DNA of 64,000 nucleotides, taken from positions 1 to 64,000 of the forward strand of contig NZ_VLKH01000004.1 of NCBI RefSeq assembly GCF_007830175.1. Reading direction: 5' to 3'. The notes beneath the pieces are model-generated. The model did no database searches, had not been told where the DNA came from, and worked only from the letters and a program-made list of their open reading frames with translations. Positions 35,751 to 44,217 of this stretch are shown in pieces. The translations under genes were made by a program, and so were the position numbers. Source of the stretch: Sedimentibacter saalensis. GTDB lineage: Bacteria; Bacillota; Clostridia; Tissierellales; Sedimentibacteraceae. Position 1 is the stretch's first letter. Every line of letters starts with the position of its first letter.

Positions 35751-37558
35751 GCAGCGAAAAAAGAAAAATACTTGTGTGCTGCGGTACCGGCTGTCTTGCC
35801 AACAACAGCTACAATGTGTACACAAAGTTTCTTGATAAATTAAAAAACACCTCAATAGATGTTGTTCCCTCAGTTAAGTCTACCGGTTGCAACGGTCTGT
35901 GCGAAAAAGGGCCGGTTGTTAAAATTTTGCCTGATGAAATTTCATATTTCAAGGTAAAAGAAGCGGATGTAGATGAAATAGTTGAAAAAACAATACTTAA
36001 GGGTGAAGTTGTTGACAGGCTCCTCTACTTTGATACCAACGCGAAAAAAAGAATTGTGTCTCACAAGGATGCCTCCTTTTACAAACATCAAAACAAAATT
36101 GCCCTGCGAAACATAGGTGAAATAGACCCTCAAAGCATTGAAGACTACAAGGAGCGGGGTGGCTACAAAGCCCTTGAAAAAGTGTTGTTTTCAATGACTC
36201 CTGAACAGGTAATCACAGAAATTGAATCTTCAGGATTAAGAGGAAGAGGCGGTGCCGGATTCCCCACCGGAAGCAAATGGAGAACATGCTATCAATTCGA
36301 AAACAATCCAAAATACGTAGTATGCAACGGTGATGAAGGTGACCCCGGCGCATTCATGGACAGAAGCGTCATGGAAGGCGACCCCAACACTGTCATTGAA
36401 GGAATGATAATCTGTGCATTTGCAATTAGCTCAAACAAAGGTTTCCTATATATAAGGGACGAATACCAGCTGGCGAGAAAAAATATGCAGCTGGCAATTG
36501 AAAGTGCCATGGCTCATGGTTTTCTCGGGAAAAACATCATGGGAAGCGGTTTTGACTTTGACCTTGAAATCGTAAGGGGCGGAGGCGCCTTTGTATGCGG
36601 TGAATCAAGCGCTCTCATGGCTTCAATTGAAGGAAGCGTCGGCGAGCCAAGGGCTAAGTACATAAGAAGTGTTGAAAAGGGTTTATGGGACCAGCCTACG
36701 GTTCTTAACAACGTTGAAACATGGGCCAATGTACCTCCTATTATAATGAAAGGAGCCGATTGGTTCAAAAGCATAGGAATAGAAAAAAATTCCGGAACAA
36801 AGGTCTTTTCCCTTGTAGGAAAAGTAAAAAATACAGGTCTTGTGGAAATTCCAATGGGAACAACACTAAGAGAGCTTGTTTTTGACATAGGAGGCGGAAT
36901 AATCAAGGACAGGACGTTCAAAGCTGTACAGACAGGAGGTCCTTCCGGAGGATGTATCCCCAAGGAACACCTGGATGTTTCCATGGACTTTGATTCTCTT
37001 AACAACATTGGCTCCATGATGGGCTCAGGGGGCGTCATAGTAATGGACGACACCACATGCATGGTTGAACTTGCAAGATACTACATGGAATTTCTTGCTG
37101 AAGAATCCTGCGGCAAATGCACAACATGCAGAGAAGGCATCAGCACAATGGTTAAAATTTTAAACAACATTACAAGCGGCAACGGAAAAATGGAAGATTT
37201 GGATCTCCTTGAAAGTTTAAGCGGCACAATCAAGGAAGCTTCTTTATGCGGTCTTGGAAAGACTGCTCCAAATCCTGTCATGACAACATTGAAATATTTC
37301 AGGGATGAATATATTGATCACATTGTAAATAAAAAATGCAGCGCAGGTGTGTGCAAGAATCTCACATCCTATTCCATTAACAAAGACATCTGTATAGGAT
37401 GCGGTCTTTGTGCTAAAAAGTGTCCAACAGGTGCAGTTTCAGGAACGCTTAAATCTCCTCACATGATTAATAAGGACGCATGTATTAAATGCGGATCATG
37501 CTTCGCTGTATGTCCGTCAGGAGCTGTTGTGATCGGAGGTGCTTTAGTTGAAAATTAA
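35747..37558 (+). CDS. NuoF/HydB-like NAD(P)-binding flavoprotein subunit
   Basis: A 603-residue subunit. It has an N-terminal 2Fe-2S thioredoxin-like region (CCGTGCLANN...STGCNGLCEKGP) and an FMN/NAD domain (GLRGRGGAGFPTGSKW, GDEGDPGAFMDR). A NuoF 4Fe-4S site follows (ESCGKCTTCREG). The C-terminal ferredoxin tail has two CxxCxxCxxxCP motifs. This layout is that of HydB in electron-bifurcating hydrogenases and related complexes rather than of plain NuoF. It overlaps both neighbours, so the three are translationally coupled. Confidence 0.92.
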   Translation: MSSEKRKILVCCGTGCLANNSYNVYTKFLDKLKNTSIDVVPSVKSTGCNGLCEKGPVVKILPDEISYFKVKEADVDEIVEKTILKGEVVDRLLYFDTNAKKRIVSHKDASFYKHQNKIALRNIGEIDPQSIEDYKERGGYKALEKVLFSMTPEQVITEIESSGLRGRGGAGFPTGSKWRTCYQFENNPKYVVCNGDEGDPGAFMDRSVMEGDPNTVIEGMIICAFAISSNKGFLYIRDEYQLARKNMQLAIESAMAHGFLGKNIMGSGFDFDLEIVRGGGAFVCGESSALMASIEGSVGEPRAKYIRSVEKGLWDQPTVLNNVETWANVPPIIMKGADWFKSIGIEKNSGTKVFSLVGKVKNTGLVEIPMGTTLRELVFDIGGGIIKDRTFKAVQTGGPSGGCIPKEHLDVSMDFDSLNNIGSMMGSGGVIVMDDTTCMVELARYYMEFLAEESCGKCTTCREGISTMVKILNNITSGNGKMEDLDLLESLSGTIKEASLCGLGKTAPNPVMTTLKYFRDEYIDHIVNKKCSAGVCKNLTSYSINKDICIGCGLCAKKCPTGAVSGTLKSPHMINKDACIKCGSCFAVCPSGAVVIGGALVEN

Positions 37559-38306
37559 AATAGACGGTAATCTTTACGAAGGAATTCCCGGAGAAACTCT
37601 CATGGAGCTTGCCAAAAGAAACAACGTGGACATACCAAATCTTTGTCACAAGACTGGATTTGAAGGTCAGGGACGCTGCAGGCTGTGCATGGTTGAAGTA
37701 AATGAAGGAAGACGCACAAAAGTTGTTTCATCATGCGTATTCCCCATTAAAGACGGCCTGGAGGTAGTTACAAATTCAGATAAAATAAAAAAAATGCGAA
37801 AGGACATAATTTTGCTTCTTTTGCTTAAAACTCCAAACAACCAGTACATCAAAAAACTGGCTGAAGAATATGAAGTCATCCCCCCAGAAAGGTATGAGGA
37901 TAAAACAAGCACTGAGGACTGTATTCTCTGCGGTTTGTGTGTCAAGGCCTGTGAAAAAATGGGGACATCTGCAATTTCTCTTGTGAACAGAGGAACAACA
38001 AAAAAAGTTTCCACTCCTTACGATGATTCCTCCAAAGACTGCATAGGCTGCGGAGCATGTGCAGAAGTATGCCCCACAAGGGCCATAAAATTCACTGATA
38101 AGGACAACACCAGGACCATATGGAACAAAGAGTTTAATCTCGTAAAATGCACAAGCTGCGGAAAATATTACACCACAAAAGAAGCATTGAATTTTATAAA
38201 TAAAAAACTTGGCGAGGAAAGTTCTGAACACATTTGCGAATCATGCAGAAAGAAAAGCATAAGCGAAAAATTTAAAGAATCCTACAAGGATTATGCATCA
38301 CATTAA
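37548..38306 (+). CDS. NuoG-N/HydA-N-like iron-sulfur subunit with C-terminal zinc-ribbon-like motif
   Basis: A 252-residue protein. It has a plant-type 2Fe-2S domain (LCHKTGFEGQGRCRLCMVEV...C) and two 4Fe-4S motifs (CILCGLCVKACE, CIGCGACAEVCPT). The C-terminal CTSCGKYY...CESCRKK could bind zinc or another cluster. The start is TTG with GGAGGT 7 bases upstream, overlapping the previous gene by 11 bp. It lacks the molybdopterin or H-cluster part of longer NuoG/HydA relatives, so it is an electron-transfer subunit. Confidence 0.88.
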   Translation: MKIKIDGNLYEGIPGETLMELAKRNNVDIPNLCHKTGFEGQGRCRLCMVEVNEGRRTKVVSSCVFPIKDGLEVVTNSDKIKKMRKDIILLLLLKTPNNQYIKKLAEEYEVIPPERYEDKTSTEDCILCGLCVKACEKMGTSAISLVNRGTTKKVSTPYDDSSKDCIGCGACAEVCPTRAIKFTDKDNTRTIWNKEFNLVKCTSCGKYYTTKEALNFINKKLGEESSEHICESCRKKSISEKFKESYKDYASH

Positions 38307-38310
38307 ATTC

Positions 38311-38392
38311 GTAGGGGCGGACCTCGTGTCCGCCCGCTGTTATTAATATAAAATTGTTCTATTCGGGAGAGTACAAGGCTCTCCCCTACAAA
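38311..38392. repeat. GTAGGGG-type palindromic element, full copy
   Basis: GTAGGGGCGGACCTCGTGTCCGCCC, an AT-rich spacer of about 28 bp, then CGGGAGAGTACAAGGCTCTCCCCTAC. The outer ends are inverted repeats GTAGGGG/CCCCTAC and each half folds on itself. It lies just after the last oxidoreductase gene. Confidence 0.8.
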
Positions 38393-38454
38393 CTTTGATT
38401 TCAAATTTACAGAAGGTTACCAATATATTAAGAAACCAATATCATCAACCAAAA

Positions 38455-38479
38455 GCAAGGATACAATCCTTGTTTTTTT
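38455..38479 (+). terminator. Terminator of the aldehyde oxidoreductase operon
   Basis: GCAAGGAT-ACA-ATCCTTG followed by TTTTTTT. Confidence 0.85.
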
Positions 38480-38557
38480 AATTAAAATTTCAAAACTTGG
38501 AACAATAGATTTCATACAACATAATAATGTTTTATGTTAAAAAGTAGGAGGCATTAT

Positions 38558-40402
38558 ATGTGCGGAATAGCAGGATGGATAAACTTCCGGGAAAATATCA
38601 GTGACAATATAACATCAGTAGAAAAAATGACAGATAAGCTTGAAAAAAGAGGACCTGACAACTCAGGTTTCTACACGGAAGAAAATGCAATTTTAGGCCA
38701 CAGAAGACTTGTAATAGTGGATGCTGAAGGCGGAGCTCAGCCTATGACAAGATACAAGGGTGGACACAAATATGTGCTTGTTTACAATGGCGAGCTTTAC
38801 AACACAGATGAAGTACGAGATGATCTAATTAAACTTGGTTACAAATTTGAATCCTATTCAGACACTGAAGTACTTCTTGTTGCCTACATGGAGTGGGGCG
38901 AAGAAGCCTTGAAACACATTAACGGAATTTATGCCTTTGGTGTTTGGAACCAGGATGAAAAATCATTGTTCCTGGCAAGAGATCCTCTTGGTGTAAAGCC
39001 TTTGTTTTACTCTCTTAAAAATAACAACCTTTTATTTGCTTCACAAATAAAGGCACTTCTCGCCCATCCCATTGTTGAGCCTGTAATAAATAAAGAAGGA
39101 ATAATGGAAATACTCGGACTTGGCCCTGCTCGCTCGTTAGGAAACGGAGTTTTTAGAGATATAAAGGAAATTCCTCCGGCACACTGCATGACATACAAAG
39201 ACGGAAAAGTCATTCTTAAGGAATATTGGAAACTTGAAGCAAAATCTCATGAGGAAGACTATGAACAAACAAAAAACACAACAAGAAATCTATTAATCGA
39301 CGCCGTGGAAAGACAGCTTGTTTCTGATGTTCCTGTATGCACATTCCTCTCAGGAGGACTGGACTCCAGCGCTATTTCTGCCATTGCAGCAGAATATTAT
39401 AAAAGAACAGGCAGAGGCATTCTCCCCACATATTCCATAGACTACAGGGACAACGACAAATATTTTCAGGCAAACTTGTTTCAGCCTACCTCTGACCAGA
39501 TTTTTGCTGAAATAATGGCAGATTACATCGGCAGCAAACACCATACAGTTATTCTTGAAAATACTGAACTTGTAAAGGCTCTGGGGGATGCAGTGAGAGC
39601 AAATGACCTCCCCGGAATGGCTGATATTGACTCTTCTCTATTGTTGTTTTGCAGAGAAATAAGGAAAAATGAAACTGTTGCTCTTTCCGGTGAATGTGCA
39701 GATGAAATTTTCGGAGGCTACCCTTGGTTCACAAGGCCAGAAGACATTAATGCAGACACATTCCCCTGGTCTAAATCTACAAAGGAACGAAGAGAAATAT
39801 TGAGCAAAGAATTTCTTAACCTTCCCCTTGAAGAATACGTCCATCAAATGTACACAGACACCATAAACAAGGTTCCAAAACTTAAAGGAGAATCTAAAGA
39901 AGAATCAAGGATGAGAGAACTGTTCTACCTGAACATAAAATGGTTCATGATGACGCTTCTCAACAGAAAGGACCGCATGAGCATGGAAAACAGTCTTGAG
40001 GTTAGGGTACCTTTTGCAGATCAGAGAATTGTAGAATATGCTTTCAACATTCCTAACAGCATCAAGTTTTACAACGGCAGAGAAAAAGGTCTCTTAAGGG
40101 AGTCTCTGCGAGGTATACTTCCTGATGACATAATTGACAGAAAGAAAAGCCCATATCCAAAGACTCACCACATTGACTATACCAATGCAGTCCAGAAATG
40201 GATGACAGATATTTTGTCAGACAAAAAAGCGCCAATTTATCAGCTAGTAGACAAACAAAAAGTCACAGAAATAGTCCAGTCAGGTGGAAAATCATTCACA
40301 AAGCCATGGTATGGGCAACTGATGGCAGGACCGCAGCTTATAGCATATTTCATTCAGCTCAATTTGTGGATGGAAGAATATAATATAAAAATTATTGATT
40401 AA
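38558..40402 (+). CDS. asnB: Asparagine synthase (glutamine-hydrolysing)
   Basis: A 614-residue AsnB. The N-terminal MCGIAGW places the glutaminase nucleophile at Cys2 after methionine removal, followed by RGPDNSG and YNGELYN. The synthetase half has the PP-loop SGGLDSSAI and the later SGECADEIFGGYPW. AGGAGG precedes the ATG at 38558; the open frame starts 8 codons earlier. It makes asparagine from aspartate, glutamine and ATP. It stands alone. Confidence 0.96.
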   Translation: MCGIAGWINFRENISDNITSVEKMTDKLEKRGPDNSGFYTEENAILGHRRLVIVDAEGGAQPMTRYKGGHKYVLVYNGELYNTDEVRDDLIKLGYKFESYSDTEVLLVAYMEWGEEALKHINGIYAFGVWNQDEKSLFLARDPLGVKPLFYSLKNNNLLFASQIKALLAHPIVEPVINKEGIMEILGLGPARSLGNGVFRDIKEIPPAHCMTYKDGKVILKEYWKLEAKSHEEDYEQTKNTTRNLLIDAVERQLVSDVPVCTFLSGGLDSSAISAIAAEYYKRTGRGILPTYSIDYRDNDKYFQANLFQPTSDQIFAEIMADYIGSKHHTVILENTELVKALGDAVRANDLPGMADIDSSLLLFCREIRKNETVALSGECADEIFGGYPWFTRPEDINADTFPWSKSTKERREILSKEFLNLPLEEYVHQMYTDTINKVPKLKGESKEESRMRELFYLNIKWFMMTLLNRKDRMSMENSLEVRVPFADQRIVEYAFNIPNSIKFYNGREKGLLRESLRGILPDDIIDRKKSPYPKTHHIDYTNAVQKWMTDILSDKKAPIYQLVDKQKVTEIVQSGGKSFTKPWYGQLMAGPQLIAYFIQLNLWMEEYNIKIID

Positions 40403-40484
40403 TCATTAAAACGGTAACACATTTGGACACTGTGAATATGATATTAATGAGCTTGGCTCAAATTTAAATGAATAAGGTGTTATG

Positions 40485-40844
40485 ATGTGTCGCAATAGAT
40501 CACACAGGTGCAGAAGAAGAAATGACAATGTAGCAGGAGACTTCGGAATTCAACGCATTGCTCTTAGAGGACCAGGTTGCATAGATGGAACAGGACGTTG
40601 TCAGGGCGTTCTTGGTACAGGCGGAAGATGCAGATGCAATGACGGTGTTTTAGGAACCGGCGGGGACAGATGCGATGAAGTTCTCGGTACAGGCGGCAGA
40701 AGAAGATGTGAAGATGTTCTCGGTACTGGCGGAAGAAGAAGATGTGACGATGTTCTCGGTACTGGCGGAAGAAGGCACCATTGCTGCAAACATGATAATT
40801 GGTTGTGGAACGATCTTGAAACTCCCACAACTGTTCCAAGATAG
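40485..40844 (+). CDS. Cys/Arg/Gly-rich protein with five VLGTGG repeats
   Basis: I do not recognise this 119-residue protein. Its first 40 residues are basic and rich in Cys and Arg. Then five repeats of VLGTGG plus a variable R/C/D-rich tail follow with an 11-13-residue period, ending in HHCCKHDNWLWND. AAGGTG precedes paired ATGs at 40482 and 40485. It has its own terminator and lies just before an SASP gene, so a spore-coat or crust role is plausible. A multi-core modified-peptide precursor is an alternative, but no modifying enzyme is adjacent. Confidence 0.65.
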   Translation: MCRNRSHRCRRRNDNVAGDFGIQRIALRGPGCIDGTGRCQGVLGTGGRCRCNDGVLGTGGDRCDEVLGTGGRRRCEDVLGTGGRRRCDDVLGTGGRRHHCCKHDNWLWNDLETPTTVPR

Positions 40845-40850
40845 CATAAT

Positions 40851-40878
40851 AATGAGCAGTTTATCTGCTCATTTTTTA
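40851..40878 (+). terminator. Terminator after the VLGTGG-repeat gene
   Basis: AATGAGCAG-TTTAT-CTGCTCATT followed by TTTT. Confidence 0.85.
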
Positions 40879-40980
40879 CATAAAAATAATTATTTAATAT
40901 TTAATGAAAATTTTATCAGTTTAATTTTAATGCATAAGTCAATAATATAATATAGCTCAAAATGAAAGGAGCTGTATAGT

Positions 40981-41202
40981 ATGAGCAGCAGAAATAAATT
41001 AATTGTCCCGGAAGCACAGCAGGCAATAAACAGCTTGAAAATGGAAATATCCAATGAACTTGGAATACCGACGTTAAATGTGAATGCAACAGCTATGTAT
41101 CCTGCTATTGTTAACGGATTAAGTGTCAGAGAAATGGTTCGCATGGGAGAAAATATGCTGGTACAAAACAATGCTAAACCATCTGACAATGACATATTTT
41201 AA
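40981..41202 (+). CDS. Small acid-soluble spore protein, alpha/beta type
   Basis: A 73-residue DNA-binding spore protein. The first helix PEAQQAINSLKMEISNELGI keeps the conserved KxEI(A/S)xELG segment that the germination protease cuts. The second helix (VNGLSVREMVRMGENML) is diverged; most family members read NG-VGGEMVKRMV. AAAGGAGC precedes the ATG. It shows that the organism forms spores and is expected to be expressed in the forespore. Confidence 0.9.
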   Translation: MSSRNKLIVPEAQQAINSLKMEISNELGIPTLNVNATAMYPAIVNGLSVREMVRMGENMLVQNNAKPSDNDIF

Positions 41203-41216
41203 TGTTGCATACTAAT

Positions 41217-41244
41217 AAAAAAACGCCTCTTGGCGTTTTTTTTA
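41217..41244. terminator. Bidirectional terminator after the SASP gene
   Basis: AAAAAAACGCC-TCTT-GGCGTTTTTTT lies between two convergent genes. Confidence 0.92.
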
Positions 41245-41245
41245 T

Positions 41246-42142
41246 TTATTGCTGTATATCAAGGATTTTGTAAACAAGATCCTTTGTTTCTGCCTGATTC
41301 ATTACGAAAAATGAAAGTCCGTTAATAGTCTGAGTTGTTCCCGGGAGCACATGGAAGTTGATTGTGTCTGCGGAAAGTCCAACACAGCTTGCAGCCATTG
41401 ATGTTGCTTCAGAAAGAGAAAAATCTGTATCTACATAAGGGAATACTTCAGCAACAACCTTTGGAAGCCTGAAAGTCAAAGCTTTTTTTATTGCTGATTT
41501 CACAAATCCCTGCTGAGCTTCTATTCTCCCTAAATCTCCTTCAGCATATCCAGAATAACCTGAATAGTTTGTCTTTCTGAACCTCAAGAATTCCATAGCA
41601 TTATCGCCGTTTATAATCTGCTTGCCTGCGGGGATGTTTATGTCAAGTGGTGGATCTGAATATGGATCAGTATATCTCATATGGAAAGGAACGTCTACTT
41701 CAACTCCTCCAACAGCGTCTACTGCTGCCCTCACACCGTCATAATCTATAGTAACATATTTATCTATTTCTATTCCTGTTATGTTTTGAATCATTTCTTC
41801 CAAACCTTCGATACCTTTTACAGTATAAACAGAATTTATTTTGTTGTTTGCGCTGTTTACAAAACCATCTCTGTCCACATATGTATCTCTTGGTATTGAT
41901 ATAACATCTGCTTTCTTAGTCTTTGTGTTGTAGCTTGCTACCATTATTGTGTCCGAACGTTCATGTTCAAGTCCTAAAAGAAGGATATTGACCCTCTCGT
42001 CCTTGTTGCTGCCTATCATATTAAAAATATCAGTGGCATCTGCATTTCCGCCGTGAAGTCCGTTGAGCATAACAAATCCGCCTATTATAACTAACGAAAA
42101 ACAAAACAGCGATATGAAGAACACTTTAAAAAAATGCTTCAA
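41246..42142 (-). CDS. LytR-CpsA-Psr family wall-polymer ligase
   Basis: A 298-residue LCP protein with one N-terminal membrane segment (VFFISLFCFSLVIIGGFVML) and an external catalytic domain. Conserved arginine/aspartate sites are in ERSDTIMVASYNTKTKKADV and SIPRDTYVD, and FLRFRKTNY and GRIEAQQGFV follow. It probably transfers anionic polymers to peptidoglycan. GGAGG lies before a TTG at 42142, which is preferred to the GTG at 42175 because that codon has no ribosome-binding site. Confidence 0.9.
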   Translation of the reverse strand: MKHFFKVFFISLFCFSLVIIGGFVMLNGLHGGNADATDIFNMIGSNKDERVNILLLGLEHERSDTIMVASYNTKTKKADVISIPRDTYVDRDGFVNSANNKINSVYTVKGIEGLEEMIQNITGIEIDKYVTIDYDGVRAAVDAVGGVEVDVPFHMRYTDPYSDPPLDINIPAGKQIINGDNAMEFLRFRKTNYSGYSGYAEGDLGRIEAQQGFVKSAIKKALTFRLPKVVAEVFPYVDTDFSLSEATSMAASCVGLSADTINFHVLPGTTQTINGLSFFVMNQAETKDLVYKILDIQQ

Positions 42143-42235
42143 TTTATATTCCTCCAAAACTATTACATTACTCACTGATATATAATATCACAAATATTTC
42201 TTTTGTAAAGATTATAAATCTTAATATTTTATAAA

Positions 42236-42263
42236 CAAAAAAAGAAAGGCTTTCGTCTTTCTG
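42236..42263 (-). terminator. Probable terminator of the pduO transcript
   Basis: On the minus strand AGAAAGAC-GAAA-GCCTTTCT (one mismatch) is followed by a T run. It lies beyond the tandem array, so the array would form a long 3' untranslated region. Confidence 0.6.
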
Positions 42264-42310
42264 TATTCTGTCTATTAAACAATTCATGTTATTTATATTT
42301 TGTAATCTTC

Positions 42311-42775
42311 GGGAGGACACGAGGTCCTCCCCTACAACCCGTGATTTTAAATTCATCGTAAGATTCAACTTGTCGATGCGTAGGGGCGGGTCTTGTGCCC
42401 GCCCGTGTTATTATCTCAATGATGTAACTCCGGGAGGACAGTAATCCTCCCCTACAACCCGTGATTTTAAATTCATCGTAAGATATAAATTCATCGATGC
42501 GTAGGGGCTGGTCTTGTGCCCGCCCGTGTTGTTATCTCAATGATGTAACTCCGGGAGGACAGTAGTCCTCCCCTACGACCTGTGATTTCAAATTCATCGT
42601 AAGATATAAATTCATCGATGCGTAGGGGCGGGTCTTGTGCCCGCCCGTGTTGTTATCTCAATGATGTAACTCCGGGAGGACAGTAATCCTCCCCTACAAC
42701 CCGTGATTTCAAATTCATCGAGATATAAATTCATCGATGCGTAGGGGCGGGTCTTGTGCCCGCCCGTGTTGTTTA
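42311..42775. repeat. Tandem array: four copies of a 121-bp unit
   Basis: Each unit has an A module (GGGAGGACAGTAATCCTCCC + CTAC), a 46-bp AT-rich linker, a B module (GTAGGGGCGGGTCTTGTG + CCCGCCCG) and a 25-bp linker. The A modules start at 42311, 42432, 42553 and 42674, an exact 121-bp period. The last unit has a short deletion in the linker. The B...A stretches have inverted ends GTAGGGG/CCCCTAC, as do the single copies elsewhere. Confidence 0.92.
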
Positions 42776-42786
42776 TTGAATGAAGA

Positions 42787-43335
42787 TTACAGTCCTTCAT
42801 TGTAATATTTTTCAAAATCCATTATTGTAAGGTTACTTTCAAGAAATCTTGCATATGTGTATAAAACATCCGAAAGTCTGTTTATAAACTTGAGCAGCAC
42901 ATCGCTGACTGTCTCGTGTCTTTTTAGAGACAGTATCCTTCTTTCGGCTCTTCTGCACACTGTCCTTGAAACATGAAGTGCAGCTGCTGCCGTTGAAGAA
43001 CCCGGCACTATAAATTTGTCTGCACCGGAAATTTTCGGCAGATATTCATCAATTATTCCTTCAAGGGCTTTAATGTCTTCTTCTCTGATTTTGTACTTGT
43101 AAACTCCTTCTTCAACAGTTGCAAGTTCCCCGGCTGCAAAAAACAGCCTTATCTGAATTTTAAGAAGCTGGTCTTTTATGGCTTCATCTTCAACAAACTT
43201 TGCTGCAAATCCTATGGAAGAATTGAGCTCATCAATTGTTCCGTAAGATTCAACCCTCAGTGAATCTTTGTCAACTCTTGTTCCGTCGTAAAGCGAAGTC
43301 TGACCTTTATCTCCTGTCTTAGTATAAATAATCAT
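42787..43335 (-). CDS. Cob(I)alamin adenosyltransferase, PduO type
   Basis: A 182-residue ATP:cobalamin adenosyltransferase. The N-terminus YTKTGDKGQTSLYDGTRVDK binds ATP, ESYGTIDELNSSIGFA is conserved, and SRTVCRRAERR carries active-site arginines. It supplies adenosylcobalamin, which the ornithine aminomutase of the pathway at the left edge would need. AGGAGG precedes the ATG. It lies 15 bp after rsmA. Confidence 0.95.
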   Translation of the reverse strand: MIIYTKTGDKGQTSLYDGTRVDKDSLRVESYGTIDELNSSIGFAAKFVEDEAIKDQLLKIQIRLFFAAGELATVEEGVYKYKIREEDIKALEGIIDEYLPKISGADKFIVPGSSTAAAALHVSRTVCRRAERRILSLKRHETVSDVLLKFINRLSDVLYTYARFLESNLTIMDFEKYYNEGL

Positions 43336-43350
43336 AAATACCTCCTAATT

Positions 43351-44217
43351 TTAATTGCTTAGTTTTATAATCTCATCAGCAATATCCCCGAATTGTTGGA
43401 GGTTCAATGTTTCCCCTCTCACTCCCGGATCAATTCCTGCTCTTTCTAAAACCATTTTTATTTGTTCCTTGGGCAATTTCAAATTGTTGCTGAGGCCGTT
43501 AAGAAGTGTCTTCCTTCTTTGTCCAAACGATGCTTTAATTACTGCAAAAAGCATGTTTTCATCGAGAACCTGGATTCTCGGCTTATCAAGAATGTCAAAT
43601 GAAATTACTGCTGAATCAACTTTTGGCCTCGGCATGAACACTGTATTTGGAACAATCATGGCAATTCTTGTATCAGCCCTGTAATTTACAGCAAGTGTGA
43701 TTGCACCGTACTCCTTGCTTCCTGCTGTGGAATTAAGTCTCTCAGCCACTTCTTTTTGAACCATTACAACTATTTTTGATATTTTGTATCTTTCTTCAAG
43801 TATTTTCATTATGATTGGTGTTGTTATGTAGTAGGGAAGATTTGCCACAATCTTGACGTCCATTCCCTGGAATTCTTCGTCTATTAGTTTTACAACATCA
43901 ACTTTCATAAAATCTTCGTATATGATTTTTATGTTGTCATAATCAAGTGTTTCCTTGTGGACTTTCTCAAGGCTTTTGTCTACTTCTATGGCAACTACCT
44001 TTTTAGCCTTGCTGCATAAAACTTGAGTCAATGTTCCAAATCCAGGGCCTATTTCTATTACTCCGGAATTTTCGTCAAGCTCTGCCGTTTCAGCAATGTT
44101 GTTTATAATGTTGCCGTCTATAAGAAAGTTCTGCCCAAGACTTTTGCTGAATTTGAATCCGTACTTGTCTAATATGTACTTCATCACCTTCGGTGAATAC
44201 AGTTTTTTATCATCCAT
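43351..44217 (-). CDS. rsmA: 16S rRNA dimethyladenosine transferase
   Basis: A 288-residue KsgA/RsmA that dimethylates A1518 and A1519 of 16S rRNA. It has KSLGQNFLIDGNIINNI, the SAM motif EIGPGFGTLTQVL and the catalytic NLPYYITTPI. It overlaps rnmV by 1 bp (TAATG), the order seen in Bacillus and clostridia. Confidence 0.97.
   Translation of the reverse strand: MDDKKLYSPKVMKYILDKYGFKFSKSLGQNFLIDGNIINNIAETAELDENSGVIEIGPGFGTLTQVLCSKAKKVVAIEVDKSLEKVHKETLDYDNIKIIYEDFMKVDVVKLIDEEFQGMDVKIVANLPYYITTPIIMKILEERYKISKIVVMVQKEVAERLNSTAGSKEYGAITLAVNYRADTRIAMIVPNTVFMPRPKVDSAVISFDILDKPRIQVLDENMLFAVIKASFGQRRKTLLNGLSNNLKLPKEQIKMVLERAGIDPGVRGETLNLQQFGDIADEIIKLSN

Noticed and set aside
40564..40839. Minus-strand frames opposite the VLGTGG-repeat gene
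   Set aside because: They are reverse images of the DNA repeats; the plus-strand frame has the ribosome-binding site and terminator.
42311..42775. CRISPR-like array
   Set aside because: The units are 121 bp, nearly identical across their whole length and internally palindromic. There are no unique spacers and no cas genes nearby.
42612..42815. 67-residue open frame inside the tandem array
   Set aside because: It only reads through the repeat units, has no ribosome-binding site and overlaps the end of pduO.
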